Assembly: GCF_002224365.1 (NCBI RefSeq)
Contig: NZ_CP022437.1
Coordinates: 496,001 to 560,000, forward strand
Length of the DNA: 64,000 nucleotides
Source of the DNA: Virgibacillus necropolis
GTDB lineage: Bacteria; Bacillota; Bacilli; Bacillales; Amphibacillaceae
Reading direction: 5' to 3'
The translations under genes were made by a program, and so were the position numbers. How positions within the stretch are numbered: position 1 is the stretch's first letter; every line of letters starts with the position of its first letter. The notes beneath the pieces are model-generated. The model saw nothing but the letters and a program-made list of their open reading frames with translations, did not search any database and was not told where the DNA came from. Shown in pieces: positions 27,031-37,960 of this stretch.

Positions 27031-27044
27031 TAGAGCGCTTACAT
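27031..27044. promoter_or_regulatory. cre-like site before kbl
   Basis: TAGAGCGCTTACAT; the complement ATGTAAGCGCTCTA contains TGTAAGCGCT, the core of the CcpA consensus, with mismatches at the 3' end. It lies 20 bp before the kbl start, a position suited to repression. Confidence 0.45.
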
Positions 27045-27064
27045 ATTAAGGAGGATATAATAAA

Positions 27065-28258
27065 ATGACTAGTAAATCATTACATTCGTTTTTAGAAGAA
27101 AATATTGCGGATCTAAAAGAAAAAGGATTATACAATGATATTGAACCTGTTGAAGGCCCTAATGGACCAACCATTACAATAGACGGGAAAGAACTAATTA
27201 ACCTGTCTTCCAATAACTACTTAGGCTTAGCGACGGATGAACGATTGAAAAAGGTAGCGAAAGAGGCCGTTGATTCTCATGGTGTTGGTGCAGGTGCTGT
27301 ACGTACAATCAACGGTACTTTAGATGTTCATATTGAACTTGAAAAAAAATTAGCTGAGTTCAAGGATACAGAAGCAGCGATTTCATATCAGTCTGGGTTC
27401 AATTGTAATATGGCAGCAATTTCAGCTATTATGGACAAAAATGACGCAATTCTTTCAGATGAGCTCAACCATGCCTCAATTATTGATGGTTGCCGTTTGT
27501 CTAAAGCGAAGATTATCCGCGTTAACCATTCTGACATGGATGACCTACGTAAAAAAGCAAAAGAAGCAGTTGAATCTGGAAACTATAATAAAATTATGGT
27601 TATTACGGATGGTGTTTTTTCCATGGATGGCGACGTTGCCCTACTACCAGAAATTGTAGATATTGCAGAAGAGTTCGATTTAATCACTTATGTAGATGAC
27701 GCACATGGTTCTGGTGTAATGGGTAAGGGTGCTGGGACAGTAAAGCACTTTGGCTTGCAGCATCGAATAGACTTACAAATGGGTACATTATCGAAAGCAA
27801 TCGGTGTAGTTGGAGGGTATGTTGCTGGAAAAACAAATCTAATTGATTGGTTAAAAGTTCGTTCACGCCCGTTTTTATTCTCAACAGCTGTTACACCGGC
27901 AGACGCAGTTGCAAGCACAAAAGCAATTGAATTGCTGATGGAAAGTACAGAACTAAATGAAAAGCTCTGGGAAAATAGTGAGTACTTAAAAGCTGGTCTA
28001 AAAAAGTTAGGATTTGATATTGGTGACAGTGAAACGCCAATCACACCATGTGTAATCGGTGATGAGTTAGACACGCAAAAATTTAGTAAAAAGTTATATG
28101 AAGAAGGCGTTTATGCGAAATCCATTGTATTCCCAACTGTACCAAAAGGGACAGGACGAGTGCGTAACATGCCTAGTGCTGCACATACGAAAGAAATGCT
28201 TGACGATGCACTACAGATATATGAAAAGGTTGGGAAAGAAATAGGTGTTATTTCGTAA
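27065..28258 (+). CDS. kbl: glycine C-acetyltransferase (2-amino-3-ketobutyrate CoA ligase)
   Basis: PLP-dependent alpha-oxoamine synthase of 397 residues that cleaves 2-amino-3-ketobutyrate with CoA to glycine and acetyl-CoA. Seen: substrate-binding [42 protein letters not shown], the PLP-contacting [11 protein letters not shown], the catalytic lysine in [13 protein letters not shown] (about residue 244) and [12 protein letters not shown]. An excellent RBS (AAGGAGGAT) precedes the ATG. It heads a two-gene operon with the threonine dehydrogenase, 36 bp apart, giving a complete threonine-to-glycine route. A cre-like site overlaps the leader. Confidence 0.95.
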   Translation: MTSKSLHSFLEENIADLKEKGLYNDIEPVEGPNGPTITIDGKELINLSSNNYLGLATDERLKKVAKEAVDSHGVGAGAVRTINGTLDVHIELEKKLAEFKDTEAAISYQSGFNCNMAAISAIMDKNDAILSDELNHASIIDGCRLSKAKIIRVNHSDMDDLRKKAKEAVESGNYNKIMVITDGVFSMDGDVALLPEIVDIAEEFDLITYVDDAHGSGVMGKGAGTVKHFGLQHRIDLQMGTLSKAIGVVGGYVAGKTNLIDWLKVRSRPFLFSTAVTPADAVASTKAIELLMESTELNEKLWENSEYLKAGLKKLGFDIGDSETPITPCVIGDELDTQKFSKKLYEEGVYAKSIVFPTVPKGTGRVRNMPSAAHTKEMLDDALQIYEKVGKEIGVIS

Positions 28259-28294
28259 TAGCGTACGGTAGATGAATTGTTGGGGGTAAAATGA

Positions 28295-29239
28295 ATGAAA
28301 AAGATATTAGTTACAGGAGCTTTAGGGCAAATTGGTTCTGAGCTTGTTACAAAACTACGCACGACATATGGTAAAGAAAATGTAATTGGAACAGATATAA
28401 GAAAAAAAGAAGATCATAATGATGCGGATGGACCTTTTGAAATTGTCGATGTAACCGATTATGACCGATTATTTGACGTGGCAAAAGAATATGGTGTCGA
28501 TACGGTTATGCATCTTGCAGCATTACTTTCGGCCAAGGCTGAAGCTGCCCCGAAGAAAGCCTGGGATCTAAATATGGGCGGGCTTGTGAATGCGCTAGAA
28601 GTTGCCCGTGAGCTTGAATTACAATTTTTTACACCTAGTTCAATCGGAGCATTCGGTCCAAACACACCAAAAGACGATACGCCACAGGATACGATCCAAC
28701 GTCCGACAACGATGTATGGGGTAAATAAAGTAGCAGGCGAGTTACTTTGTGATTATTACTATTCACGCCATGGTGTTGATACGCGCGGGGTGCGTTTTCC
28801 AGGATTAATTTCCTACGTAACACCACCAGGCGGCGGAACAACGGATTATTCAGTTGAAATTTATTATGAAGCTGTGAAAAACCAATCCTACACTTCCTAT
28901 ATTGCAGAAGGAACATACATGGACATGATGTATATGCCAGATGCGCTAAATGCGATCATTCAATTGATGGAAGCGGATGGCAGCAAGCTAGAGCATCGTA
29001 ACGCGTTCAATATAACTGCCATTTCCGCTGAACCAGAAGATTTTGCAAAGGCTATTCGAAAAAGCATTCCTGAGTTCGAGCTTGATTATGACGTTGATCC
29101 AGTTCGCCAAAAGATTGCTGAGAGCTGGCCAAACCGAATCGATAGCTCTGTAGCAACGAAAGAATGGGGCTTTAAAACGGAGTATGACCTTGATAAAATG
29201 ACCAAAGACATGCTGGAAAAGGTAGAAGCGAAACTTTAA
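28295..29239 (+). CDS. tdh: L-threonine 3-dehydrogenase, extended SDR type
   Basis: NAD-dependent epimerase/dehydratase-fold enzyme of 314 residues. The Rossmann motif is [12 protein letters not shown] (residues 6-17) and the catalytic pair is YGVNKVAGE (Tyr and Lys, about 142-146) with SSIGAFGP as the serine segment. Together with [29 protein letters not shown] this is the short-chain type of threonine dehydrogenase found in Bacteroidetes, archaea and Bacillales, not the zinc-dependent Tdh. It oxidises threonine to 2-amino-3-ketobutyrate, which Kbl then cleaves. Start follows GGGGGT; a good terminator follows. Confidence 0.92.
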   Translation: MKKILVTGALGQIGSELVTKLRTTYGKENVIGTDIRKKEDHNDADGPFEIVDVTDYDRLFDVAKEYGVDTVMHLAALLSAKAEAAPKKAWDLNMGGLVNALEVARELELQFFTPSSIGAFGPNTPKDDTPQDTIQRPTTMYGVNKVAGELLCDYYYSRHGVDTRGVRFPGLISYVTPPGGGTTDYSVEIYYEAVKNQSYTSYIAEGTYMDMMYMPDALNAIIQLMEADGSKLEHRNAFNITAISAEPEDFAKAIRKSIPEFELDYDVDPVRQKIAESWPNRIDSSVATKEWGFKTEYDLDKMTKDMLEKVEAKL

Positions 29240-29257
29240 TAAAAACGTTTAGTTAGG

Positions 29258-29293
29258 AGAAGGGACCTAGTCTGAGACTAGATCCCTTCTTTT
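29258..29293 (+). terminator. kbl-tdh operon terminator
   Basis: AGAAGGGACCTAGTCT / AGACTAGATCCCTTCT, one mismatch, then TTT. Confidence 0.85.
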
Positions 29294-29419
29294 GATTGGG
29301 ATTGAAAGTAAGAATGAAGCATAACTGTGGATGAAGTGGCGAGTGTTAATATAACGAGTTAAGCATTGATATCTGATAACGAACGTTGATAAAGTGAGAT
29401 AAAATTTCCTGCTTCCAAT

Positions 29420-29455
29420 TTAAAAAGAGCGACACCAATCTCGGTGTCGCTCTTT
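29420..29455 (-). terminator. ykpA terminator
   Basis: AAAGAGCGACACC / GGTGTCGCTCTTT perfect 13-bp stem; TTTTTA on the minus strand. Confidence 0.85.
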
Positions 29456-29461
29456 CCTATA

Positions 29462-31465
<2,004 letters not shown>

Positions 31466-32086
31466 ATGGGAGGAAGAACGATTTACTTTCTCTTTACAGA
31501 TACTGGAACTTATTTATCCCGTGCAATTAATTATTGTACGAAAGAAGGCTTAAATCATGTATCGATCTCATTTGACGATGAATTGCAGGAGGTCTATAGT
31601 TTCGGTAGAAAAAATCCAAGGAACCCGTTTATCGGTGGATTTGTGAAGGAAAATATTCACGATAATTTTTTGAAAAATGCATCATGTGCCATTTATGCTT
31701 ATCATTTGACTGACGCAGAGTTTCAAAAGGTTCAAGCAAAAATAAGAGAAATAGAGCTGCAAGCGTGCAATTATAAATATAATTTTTTAGGACTTTTTGG
31801 CGTCATGCTACAAATAGAAATAAATCGCGAACACGCAATGTTTTGTTCACAATTTGTCGCGACTGTTTTACGCGATGTAGAAGGGTTTAAGCTTTCGAAA
31901 CCTGACTGTTTTACAACACCGTCAGATATCAGAGGACTATCTGGTTTACAATTGGTCTTTCAAGGTAAACTTGGTGATTACAAAAAAACTGTTTTGGAGC
32001 CAGTATTAACTAGTGGTGAAAGCGTGTTAACAAAGCAATCATTTACATTTTTATTAACGAAGGTAAAACGATTTGTGATTCGATAG
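31466..32086 (+). CDS. YiiX/C92-type permuted papain-fold (NlpC/P60 superfamily) protein
   Basis: 206-residue protein of the circularly permuted NlpC/P60-like group. The conserved histidine is in LNHVSISFDDELQEVYSFGRKN (about residue 29) and the catalytic cysteine in HAMFCSQFVATVLRDVEG (about 130). These are the two halves expected of a permuted cysteine peptidase or amidase/acyltransferase. No signal peptide or membrane segment is present. The start is ATG 31466, behind GGAGGGGA; ATG 31430 has no RBS. Monocistronic, with a terminator directly after. Substrate is unknown; lipid or amide hydrolysis is seen in some relatives. Confidence 0.7.
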   Translation: MGGRTIYFLFTDTGTYLSRAINYCTKEGLNHVSISFDDELQEVYSFGRKNPRNPFIGGFVKENIHDNFLKNASCAIYAYHLTDAEFQKVQAKIREIELQACNYKYNFLGLFGVMLQIEINREHAMFCSQFVATVLRDVEGFKLSKPDCFTTPSDIRGLSGLQLVFQGKLGDYKKTVLEPVLTSGESVLTKQSFTFLLTKVKRFVIR

Positions 32087-32089
32087 GGA

Positions 32090-32124
32090 GAGGGCCATAT
32101 ACACTTGTAGATGGCTCTTTTTAC
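32090..32124 (+). terminator. terminator after the papain-fold gene
   Basis: GAGGGCCAT / ATGGCTCTT stem (two G-U pairs) followed by TTT. Confidence 0.65.
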
Positions 32125-32160
32125 ACTGATAAAAAATATAAATTTTTAGTAGATATCAGT

Positions 32161-32217
32161 ATAAGTGCAACTAAGGCTTTCGCCATTAAAGCTTGGCGAT
32201 AAGCCAAGTTTTCTAAT
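32161..32217 (+). repeat. dispersed intergenic repeat, copy A
   Basis: ATAAGTGCAACTAAGGCTTT, then CGCCATTAAAGCTTGGCGA and TAAGCCAAGTTTTCTAAT. Same family as 55371-55447, 60577-60667 and the fragment at 31127-31148. GGCTTTCGCC can pair with GGCGATAAGCC. Confidence 0.8.
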
Positions 32218-32234
32218 AGGAGGATTCTTACTGT

Positions 32235-33230
32235 ATGGAACGTGGAGGTAATTATCGTTTAGTGAAGGTAAAGGAAATTCTGTTTGAGGATACAGATGAT
32301 TATAATGAAGTAGGCATTGAAGAGCTGAGTGAAAAGTTACGACATATAACTGGTGGCGAATTGAAGGTGGATCACCGCACCATCAAGCGTGACCTGGAAA
32401 TTTTGGACGAGTTGGACTTTGAGATTGTAAAAAATAAGGGGAAGTTTGGCAAGGTATTTTATAGCCACCAAGCTAGACTTTTTGAGACCTATCAATTACG
32501 GCTTATGATTGATGCTATTCTATCTGCACGATTTATTACAACGAACGAAAAGAAAAAGTTAATCAAAAAGATGAAGCAATTAACTAGTAAACATATTGGA
32601 AAAACATTGCCAGAACCTATTTTGTTTAGTCAATCTACGAATATGGATTACGACCTGGTTAAACTCAATATTGATTGTGTTCATCGGGCTATTTCAGAGG
32701 GGAAGGCTCTAACTTATAAATATGGTAAATATAATGTAGATAAAGAATTTGCATTTCATCGTAATGGTGATTGGTATCATGTAGAACCATATGCATTGAT
32801 CTGGCAGAATGATTTTTATTACTTGATTGGATTCTTTGAAGAAACAAAAGAGATCAGGCATTATCGTCTAGACCGGATTCGGCATATTGAAGTAAGTGAG
32901 CAATCATTTGTAAAAAGCAATAACTTCCATTTACAAGAATACATAAATCAAAGCTTTCACATGTTTGCTGGGGAAGAAATCTGGATTAAAGTACGTTTTC
33001 ACATAGAGTTAGTTAATGTTGTTTTAGATCGGTTTGGAAAAGAAGCAGATATCAAAAAGATTAATGAGGACCATTTCGTATTAACGACTAAAGCAAAGCT
33101 ATCAGGTGGTCTGATCAATTGGATCTTAACCTGGGGAAATCAGGCCAAAGTGTTATCACCTGACCATTTGGTAGATAGCGTAAAAGATAAAATCAAACAA
33201 ATGAATGAAGTATATCAGGAGAGTGAATAA
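32235..33230 (+). CDS. WYL-domain transcriptional regulator
   Basis: 331-residue regulator with an N-terminal winged helix (about residues 8-65; EELSEKLRHITGGELKVDHRTIKRDLEIL is the helix-turn-helix) and a central to C-terminal WYL ligand-binding domain (about 145-225; VEPYALIWQNDFYYLIGFFEETKEIRHYRLDRIRHIEV shows the family core), then a WCX-like extension ending near residue 325. The RBS TAGGAGGA is well placed; note that its upstream bases are provided by the repeat copy A. Monocistronic. WYL proteins often sense nucleic acids or small ligands and control stress or metabolism; the target here is unknown. Confidence 0.85.
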   Translation: MERGGNYRLVKVKEILFEDTDDYNEVGIEELSEKLRHITGGELKVDHRTIKRDLEILDELDFEIVKNKGKFGKVFYSHQARLFETYQLRLMIDAILSARFITTNEKKKLIKKMKQLTSKHIGKTLPEPILFSQSTNMDYDLVKLNIDCVHRAISEGKALTYKYGKYNVDKEFAFHRNGDWYHVEPYALIWQNDFYYLIGFFEETKEIRHYRLDRIRHIEVSEQSFVKSNNFHLQEYINQSFHMFAGEEIWIKVRFHIELVNVVLDRFGKEADIKKINEDHFVLTTKAKLSGGLINWILTWGNQAKVLSPDHLVDSVKDKIKQMNEVYQESE

Positions 33231-33233
33231 TAC

Positions 33234-33263
33234 AAGGTCTAAAGCCAAGTTGCTTTAGACCTT
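33234..33263. terminator. hairpin between convergent WYL and ypmS genes
   Basis: Perfect AAGGTCTAAAGC / GCTTTAGACCTT stem with a six-base loop; no T-run on either side, so termination is likely but not certain. Confidence 0.5.
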
Positions 33264-33281
33264 GGTGGTCATGAAATCAGG

Positions 33282-33908
33282 TTAATAATTTGGCTTTATT
33301 CCTAGTGACTCATAAGGGACATGAATTTTAAATGCGAGATTGTTCGCTTCTAAATCGAAATGTTCAATACTCACTTTAAAGTTACTACGGATATCCATAT
33401 TCGTAACTGCCAGATATAGCTCTTCCTTTTTTGGATTTACCGTTACCCAATCTGGCATTGGTAGGTACTTTTTCATATACTCCATGATTTTTTGATTAGG
33501 AAGCTCTAATAAGCCTAAAGAAATAGATTTTTGTTTCAAAATAACGTCCCCGTTTTCTTGTACGAGTGGTTCGAAGTGAACAGAGAGCGGGATAGTTGTA
33601 GAAAAAATAGGTAGCTCTCCTATTAAATGAACGTCATCTTTTAACACAATGCTATAGTGGTGCCGTGAGTTATCCAGTAGTTTATCGAGATATGCGTTGA
33701 CTAGATCATTTAAATTGCTTCTCGTTGTTCGTACAATAAACTGCGAACTCTTTTGTTCATCAACTTGTTCTGTAGATGGTATGTTTGAGCTTGACACTGG
33801 CCAGAAAATTAATAGAATAATACCAAATAAAATCACTACATTAAGTGTGAGCAATATATAGAAATATTTCTTCCATCTTGACTTCAGCTGTTTGTCTCGT
33901 CTTTTCAT
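33282..33908 (-). CDS. ypmS: YpmS-like DUF2140 membrane-anchored protein
   Basis: 208-residue protein with one N-terminal membrane helix (about residues 14-36, YFYILLTLNVVILFGIILLIFW) and an extracellular domain. The domain shows the DUF2140 order: FIVRTTRSNLNDLVNAYLDKLL, HLIGELPIFSTTIPLSVHFEP, VILKQKSISLGLLELPNQKIMEYMKKYLPMPDWV and a closing FDLEANNLAFKIHVPYE. It is 27 bp downstream of ypmR, in the same order as in B. subtilis, so the two form an operon. Function unknown; a wall- or lipid-related extracellular role is inferred from the SGNH-hydrolase partner. Confidence 0.88.
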   Translation of the reverse strand: MKRRDKQLKSRWKKYFYILLTLNVVILFGIILLIFWPVSSSNIPSTEQVDEQKSSQFIVRTTRSNLNDLVNAYLDKLLDNSRHHYSIVLKDDVHLIGELPIFSTTIPLSVHFEPLVQENGDVILKQKSISLGLLELPNQKIMEYMKKYLPMPDWVTVNPKKEELYLAVTNMDIRSNFKVSIEHFDLEANNLAFKIHVPYESLGIKPNY

Positions 33909-33935
33909 AGATGCCCACCCTTCTCTTGTACTACT

Positions 33936-34829
33936 TTATTGCTCGTTCTCTTTGTGCAGAAATTCCAAAACCCTTTCTGCTATTCGATGGTAGCCTTTAT
34001 AGTTTGGATGGAAGTTATCTTTCCAAAATAAATCAACACCTCGGTCATCGAATAAATCGATTGTCGGAATATAGGTGGCGTTGTTATATTTCTCAGTAAT
34101 CGCTTTGCCAGTTTGGTTCCAATTTTGAACGATTACTCCTAGCTCTTTGACTTCTGGAAAGTATCTCCCAAATGGATCATAAAATCCTAGGAAATAAACC
34201 TCTGCATTAGGGTTTAATGAATAAATCTTTTCAAAAATTTTCTTTAAGCGATCCTCGTATCCAACGCGGGCCTCTTTAAAGTCGTCAATTGTTATATTGG
34301 TAAAGTTTTCTTTGACTACCTGTAGAATGTCATTTGCGCCAATTGTGATCAATACAATATTTGCATCTGAAATTGATGTTGCTACCTTAGGGTCTTCCAA
34401 ATACTTCAAAAGTTGATCCGTACGACGGCCGCGTTTGCCGTAATTTTCAAATTCTACAATTGTTTCCTCTGTTGAGTTCAAGGCATCTTCTAACATTCCA
34501 ACATAACCACCATCACCAGTCTCATCACCAACACCTTGCGTTAGTGAATCACCAATCGCTACAACTCGAGCTTCATTATTTGTGAGAAAGTCAACCGTTT
34601 CTTGAACAGCACCCGTTACCAAGTCTTTCACTTTTCCTGTAACATTATGCTCTGTTTCTATTTCTTTTTCTTCAACTGGCTCTTTTTTTTCTGGTTTATC
34701 CTCTTTTTCTTCAATTTTTGCTTTATCAATAGCTTTGTCAATGGGAGAATATGCAGTTGAAATGATTATAAAAATCATTAACCCTACCAATAATACTCCT
34801 ATAGTAATAATAGCTGTTTTTTTCTTCAT
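33936..34829 (-). CDS. ypmR: YpmR-like SGNH/GDSL hydrolase
   Basis: 297-residue membrane-anchored esterase/lipase-like protein. The N-terminal helix is about residues 5-26; a charged linker follows (EEKEDKPEKKEPVEEKEIE). The SGNH blocks are complete: block I VVAIGDSLTQGVGD (Ser nucleophile about residue 95), block II glycine in GKRGRRTDQLL, block III ITIGANDIL (Asn) and block V DNFHPNYKGY (Asp/His). The start is ATG 34829, eleven bases after AGGTG; a GTG at 34838 is too close to it. First gene of the ypmR-ypmS pair, as in B. subtilis. Confidence 0.9.
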   Translation of the reverse strand: MKKKTAIITIGVLLVGLMIFIIISTAYSPIDKAIDKAKIEEKEDKPEKKEPVEEKEIETEHNVTGKVKDLVTGAVQETVDFLTNNEARVVAIGDSLTQGVGDETGDGGYVGMLEDALNSTEETIVEFENYGKRGRRTDQLLKYLEDPKVATSISDANIVLITIGANDILQVVKENFTNITIDDFKEARVGYEDRLKKIFEKIYSLNPNAEVYFLGFYDPFGRYFPEVKELGVIVQNWNQTGKAITEKYNNATYIPTIDLFDDRGVDLFWKDNFHPNYKGYHRIAERVLEFLHKENEQ

Positions 34830-34938
34830 GATGACCACACCTATGGATAGTATATTTTCTTTACGTTAGGAGCGTGTTAAATTCCTCTTATAATGTATAC
34901 CCTTATTTTAGTGAAAGTATCACATTACTTAGAAGGAA

Positions 34939-35847
34939 TTAAACACTTTTTCTTTGTCTCTTGGATGGCCTGCGATATGCAGAACCCATGTAAATGACTA
35001 ATGCAATCCAGATTAACATAAATGAAACAAGGTGAGAAGCTGAAAATGCCTCATGGTACACAAATACACCTAGTATTAGCATGATTGTCGGTGCGATGTA
35101 TTGTAAAAATCCTATCATCGATAATGGGATTTTTTTCGCACCGCTTGCAAATAGTAATAATGGAACCGCGGTTGCGACACCAGCCCCAATCAATAATAAA
35201 TTCGTGTTAGATGTAAGGTCACCCTGTACAAAAGTGTTTTCAGTGAATAAAGGTACATATATAAGTGCTAATGGTGTTACAATCATTGTTTCAATTGTTA
35301 ATCCGAACATGGCATTAACATCGACCATTTTTTTCAAAAGACCATAGAATCCAAAACTAAACGCCAATAAGAGAGAAACCCACGGAAATACACCATAACT
35401 AAAGGTTAAATAAACAACTCCAATACCAGCAAGGATAAAGGATACTAGTTGTCTCCTTGTTAAGGTTTCTTTTAACACAATAATTCCAAGTAAGATACTA
35501 ACTAACGGATTTATATAATATCCTAGACTTGCTTGGATTACGTGGTCACTATTTACAGCCCAGATGTACGTTAGCCAGTTTATGCTAATCATGATTGATG
35601 CAAGTGTAATACCAATCAAATTGCGTTTGTTCCTGATGATTAATTTGCATTCTTTAATAAATGACTTTCCTTTTCGCATAACAAGTATGATAACAACCAT
35701 AAACAGGAAAGACCAGATAATACGGTGTGCTAATATTTCTCCTGCTGACACCTCTTGAATAAGCTTCCAGTATATTGGTAGGAATCCCCATAGGAAATAG
35801 GCGCTAGCAGTATATATTATACCAATTTTTTTGTCACTTTGCTCCAC
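34939..35847 (-). CDS. rarD: RarD protein, EamA/DMT transporter family
   Basis: Drug/metabolite transporter superfamily protein with ten hydrophobic segments. The opening KIGIIYTASAYFLWGFLPIYWKLIQEVSAGEILAHRIIWSF is diagnostic of RarD. I start at GTG 35847 (302 residues), nine bases after GGGAGTG; the TTG at 35862 overlaps that RBS. The C-terminus ends with a basic tail (RRPSKRQRKS). Substrate is not established for the family (chloramphenicol-related phenotypes in pseudomonads are reported). Monocistronic, divergent from megL. Confidence 0.9.
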   Translation of the reverse strand: MEQSDKKIGIIYTASAYFLWGFLPIYWKLIQEVSAGEILAHRIIWSFLFMVVIILVMRKGKSFIKECKLIIRNKRNLIGITLASIMISINWLTYIWAVNSDHVIQASLGYYINPLVSILLGIIVLKETLTRRQLVSFILAGIGVVYLTFSYGVFPWVSLLLAFSFGFYGLLKKMVDVNAMFGLTIETMIVTPLALIYVPLFTENTFVQGDLTSNTNLLLIGAGVATAVPLLLFASGAKKIPLSMIGFLQYIAPTIMLILGVFVYHEAFSASHLVSFMLIWIALVIYMGSAYRRPSKRQRKSV

Positions 35848-36115
35848 AACTGACACTCCCAATCTATTCTTCTACCATAATAAAAAATAAAGTAAGATAA
35901 GTTTAGGGTTTTTCCTAATAAAAAGCAATAAGCAGGTTTTATATAATAATGAAGGGGAACGCTTTCAAAACAATAGAAAATCATATATGATAGTTTTAGA
36001 ACATTCTGCATAAAAATTTCATTAAGAACTTCTAAGGATATAAGTATAAGATAAACTTCGCAACTCGCTACTAAAGAGGAGACGAGTGACAAGTTTTTCT
36101 ATTGGGGGAGAAAAA

Positions 36116-37300
36116 ATGAGTACCAATTCAAAGCGTTTTGAGACAACGGTCATACATGAGGGATATGACGCTAAAGATATGTTAGGCAGTTTAGCTACAC
36201 CACTATTTCAAACTTCTACATTTACCTTTGACACTGCAGAGCAAGGAGAAAGCAGATTTGGCGGAGAAGAAGAAGGTTATATTTATTCGCGACTTGGAAA
36301 TCCAACTGTCGCTGTATTAGGGGAACGGATTGCTGCGCTAGAAAAAGGGGAACGTGGTCTTGCATTTGGATCGGGAATGGCAGCTGTCTCTGCTGTATTA
36401 ATTGCACTGACTAAAGCGAATGACCATATTATCTGCTCATCAGGTCTATATGGATGTACCTTTGGACTGCTGACTATGATGAAAGATAAATATAATATTT
36501 CTCATGACTTTTCAGAAATGGATTCAGAAGAAGCAATTAGGCGTCTTATACGCCCTGAAACAACATGTATTTATGTGGAGACACCAATCAACCCAACAAT
36601 GAAGTTAATCGATTTACAAATGGTTGCAAAGGTTGCTAAAGAATTTAATATTCCTGTGGTAGTAGATAATACCTTTTCATCACCATATTTACAGCAACCA
36701 CTGGAACTTGGTTGTGATGTCGTGCTTCATAGTGCAACGAAGTATATCGGTGGACACGGTGATGTAGTTGCTGGTTTAGTGGTAGGGAAAAAGGAATTTT
36801 TAGACTCAGTAGCTATGACTACTCAAAAGGATATTGGTGGAATTATTTCACCTTTTGATGCATGGTTATTACTTCGTGGATTGAAAACATTACCAATACG
36901 ATTAGACCGCCATTCGGATAACGCGGAAAAGATATTTGAAAAGCTAAATAGCCATCCGAAAGTGGACCATGTTTATTATCCAAGTGATGAAAACCACGCT
37001 GATTACCCGATATTCAAGAAACAAATGAAACGTGGTGGAGGCGTCATTTCATTTACCATAAATGGAACAAAAACCGATGCTCAGAACTTGTTGAATAAGC
37101 TGTCATTTATAAAAATTGCTGTGAGTCTAGGAGACGCAGAAACACTTATCCAGCATCCGGCGACAATGACGCATTCTGTTATTCCTGTAGAAGCTAGAAA
37201 ACAAATGGGAATAACGGATCAATTAATACGTTTATCCATCGGACTTGAGGCATGGGAAGATATCTGGACAGATATAGAACAGGCGCTGAATCAAATTTAA
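36116..37300 (+). CDS. megL: methionine gamma-lyase / Cys-Met metabolism PLP enzyme
   Basis: Trans-sulfuration family PLP enzyme of 394 residues. It has the SRLGNPTVAVLGERIAALE entry loop, the PLP-phosphate segment FGSGMAAVSAV, VVVDNTFSSPYLQQPLELG, the Schiff-base lysine K209 in HSATKYIGGHGD, and SLGDAETLIQHPATMTHS. The presence of GLYGCTFGLL with a cysteine (about residue 115) at the position used by methionine gamma-lyases favours L-methionine breakdown to methanethiol, ammonia and 2-oxobutyrate over cystathionine synthesis. The start is ATG 36116, behind GGGGGAG. No SAM or T-box riboswitch is seen upstream, which also argues for catabolism. Confidence 0.85.
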   Translation: MSTNSKRFETTVIHEGYDAKDMLGSLATPLFQTSTFTFDTAEQGESRFGGEEEGYIYSRLGNPTVAVLGERIAALEKGERGLAFGSGMAAVSAVLIALTKANDHIICSSGLYGCTFGLLTMMKDKYNISHDFSEMDSEEAIRRLIRPETTCIYVETPINPTMKLIDLQMVAKVAKEFNIPVVVDNTFSSPYLQQPLELGCDVVLHSATKYIGGHGDVVAGLVVGKKEFLDSVAMTTQKDIGGIISPFDAWLLLRGLKTLPIRLDRHSDNAEKIFEKLNSHPKVDHVYYPSDENHADYPIFKKQMKRGGGVISFTINGTKTDAQNLLNKLSFIKIAVSLGDAETLIQHPATMTHSVIPVEARKQMGITDQLIRLSIGLEAWEDIWTDIEQALNQI

Positions 37301-37304
37301 CAGC

Positions 37305-37862
37305 TTATGGCCTTTTATCCCATGGTTCCAGGGTGCCTACAACGGTTTCTATTTGATCAGTCCGAATTGCGTGGATAACACCAGTAGCAATCTCATTATG
37401 TGTTAACCATCGTGAGTTAGTACTATTCAGGATAAATCCTAAAAAAACGCGTCTGTACTGACAATTTTCAGGTACAGGCGTGTTTTCTTTTATAAAATAG
37501 CGGGAACTACCTTGAACATGGAATAACTTCCATGTCTTTGTTTGATGTATTCCTGTTATTTCGTCGATTAACGAATTAAGTGCATGTGGTGCTGATCCAT
37601 GGATCCAACTAACTACAAGGTCCGGTATGCCAAATGATTGAAAAGCTTTATGTAGCTCATATCTAAGATGACCATCATCGTGATAATCCACTTCAATTGC
37701 ATGTATTTTATCTGAGTCTGGACTTGAATAATTTAAACGCTGATGGCGAATAGTACTACGACCGATGACAGATACATAGTAATAATCATCAACTAGCGTA
37801 TGGCATACTTGCGCCAGCATCCCCGTTCCACCAATCACTAAAGCATATTTTTTACTTTTCAT
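37305..37862 (-). CDS. NAD(P)-binding Rossmann-fold short-chain dehydrogenase-like protein
   Basis: 185-residue protein with an N-terminal dinucleotide-binding motif VIGGTGMLAQV (residues 9-19), VIGRS after the second strand and a short HAIEVDYHDD. It lacks the YxxxK catalytic pair of classical SDRs and is shorter than them, so it may be a sugar- or nucleotide-modifying relative or non-enzymatic. Start ATG follows AGAGGTGAC. It overlaps nothing, ends five bases from megL on the opposite strand and shares that narrow convergent space without a visible terminator. Function not known. Confidence 0.7.
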   Translation of the reverse strand: MKSKKYALVIGGTGMLAQVCHTLVDDYYYVSVIGRSTIRHQRLNYSSPDSDKIHAIEVDYHDDGHLRYELHKAFQSFGIPDLVVSWIHGSAPHALNSLIDEITGIHQTKTWKLFHVQGSSRYFIKENTPVPENCQYRRVFLGFILNSTNSRWLTHNEIATGVIHAIRTDQIETVVGTLEPWDKRP

Positions 37863-37960
37863 CTAAGTCACCTCTTTGTCATACTAACTTGTTAGAGTGA
37901 AGTGTGCTATATTATGGATACTAAGAAAATCTGAATTTCTAGAGGGAGGAGAAGACCGCC

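Noticed and set aside
35863-36115. SAM riboswitch or T-box before the methionine gamma-lyase gene
   Set aside because: No kink-turn, SAM-box core or T-box consensus; only AT-rich promoter-type sequence.
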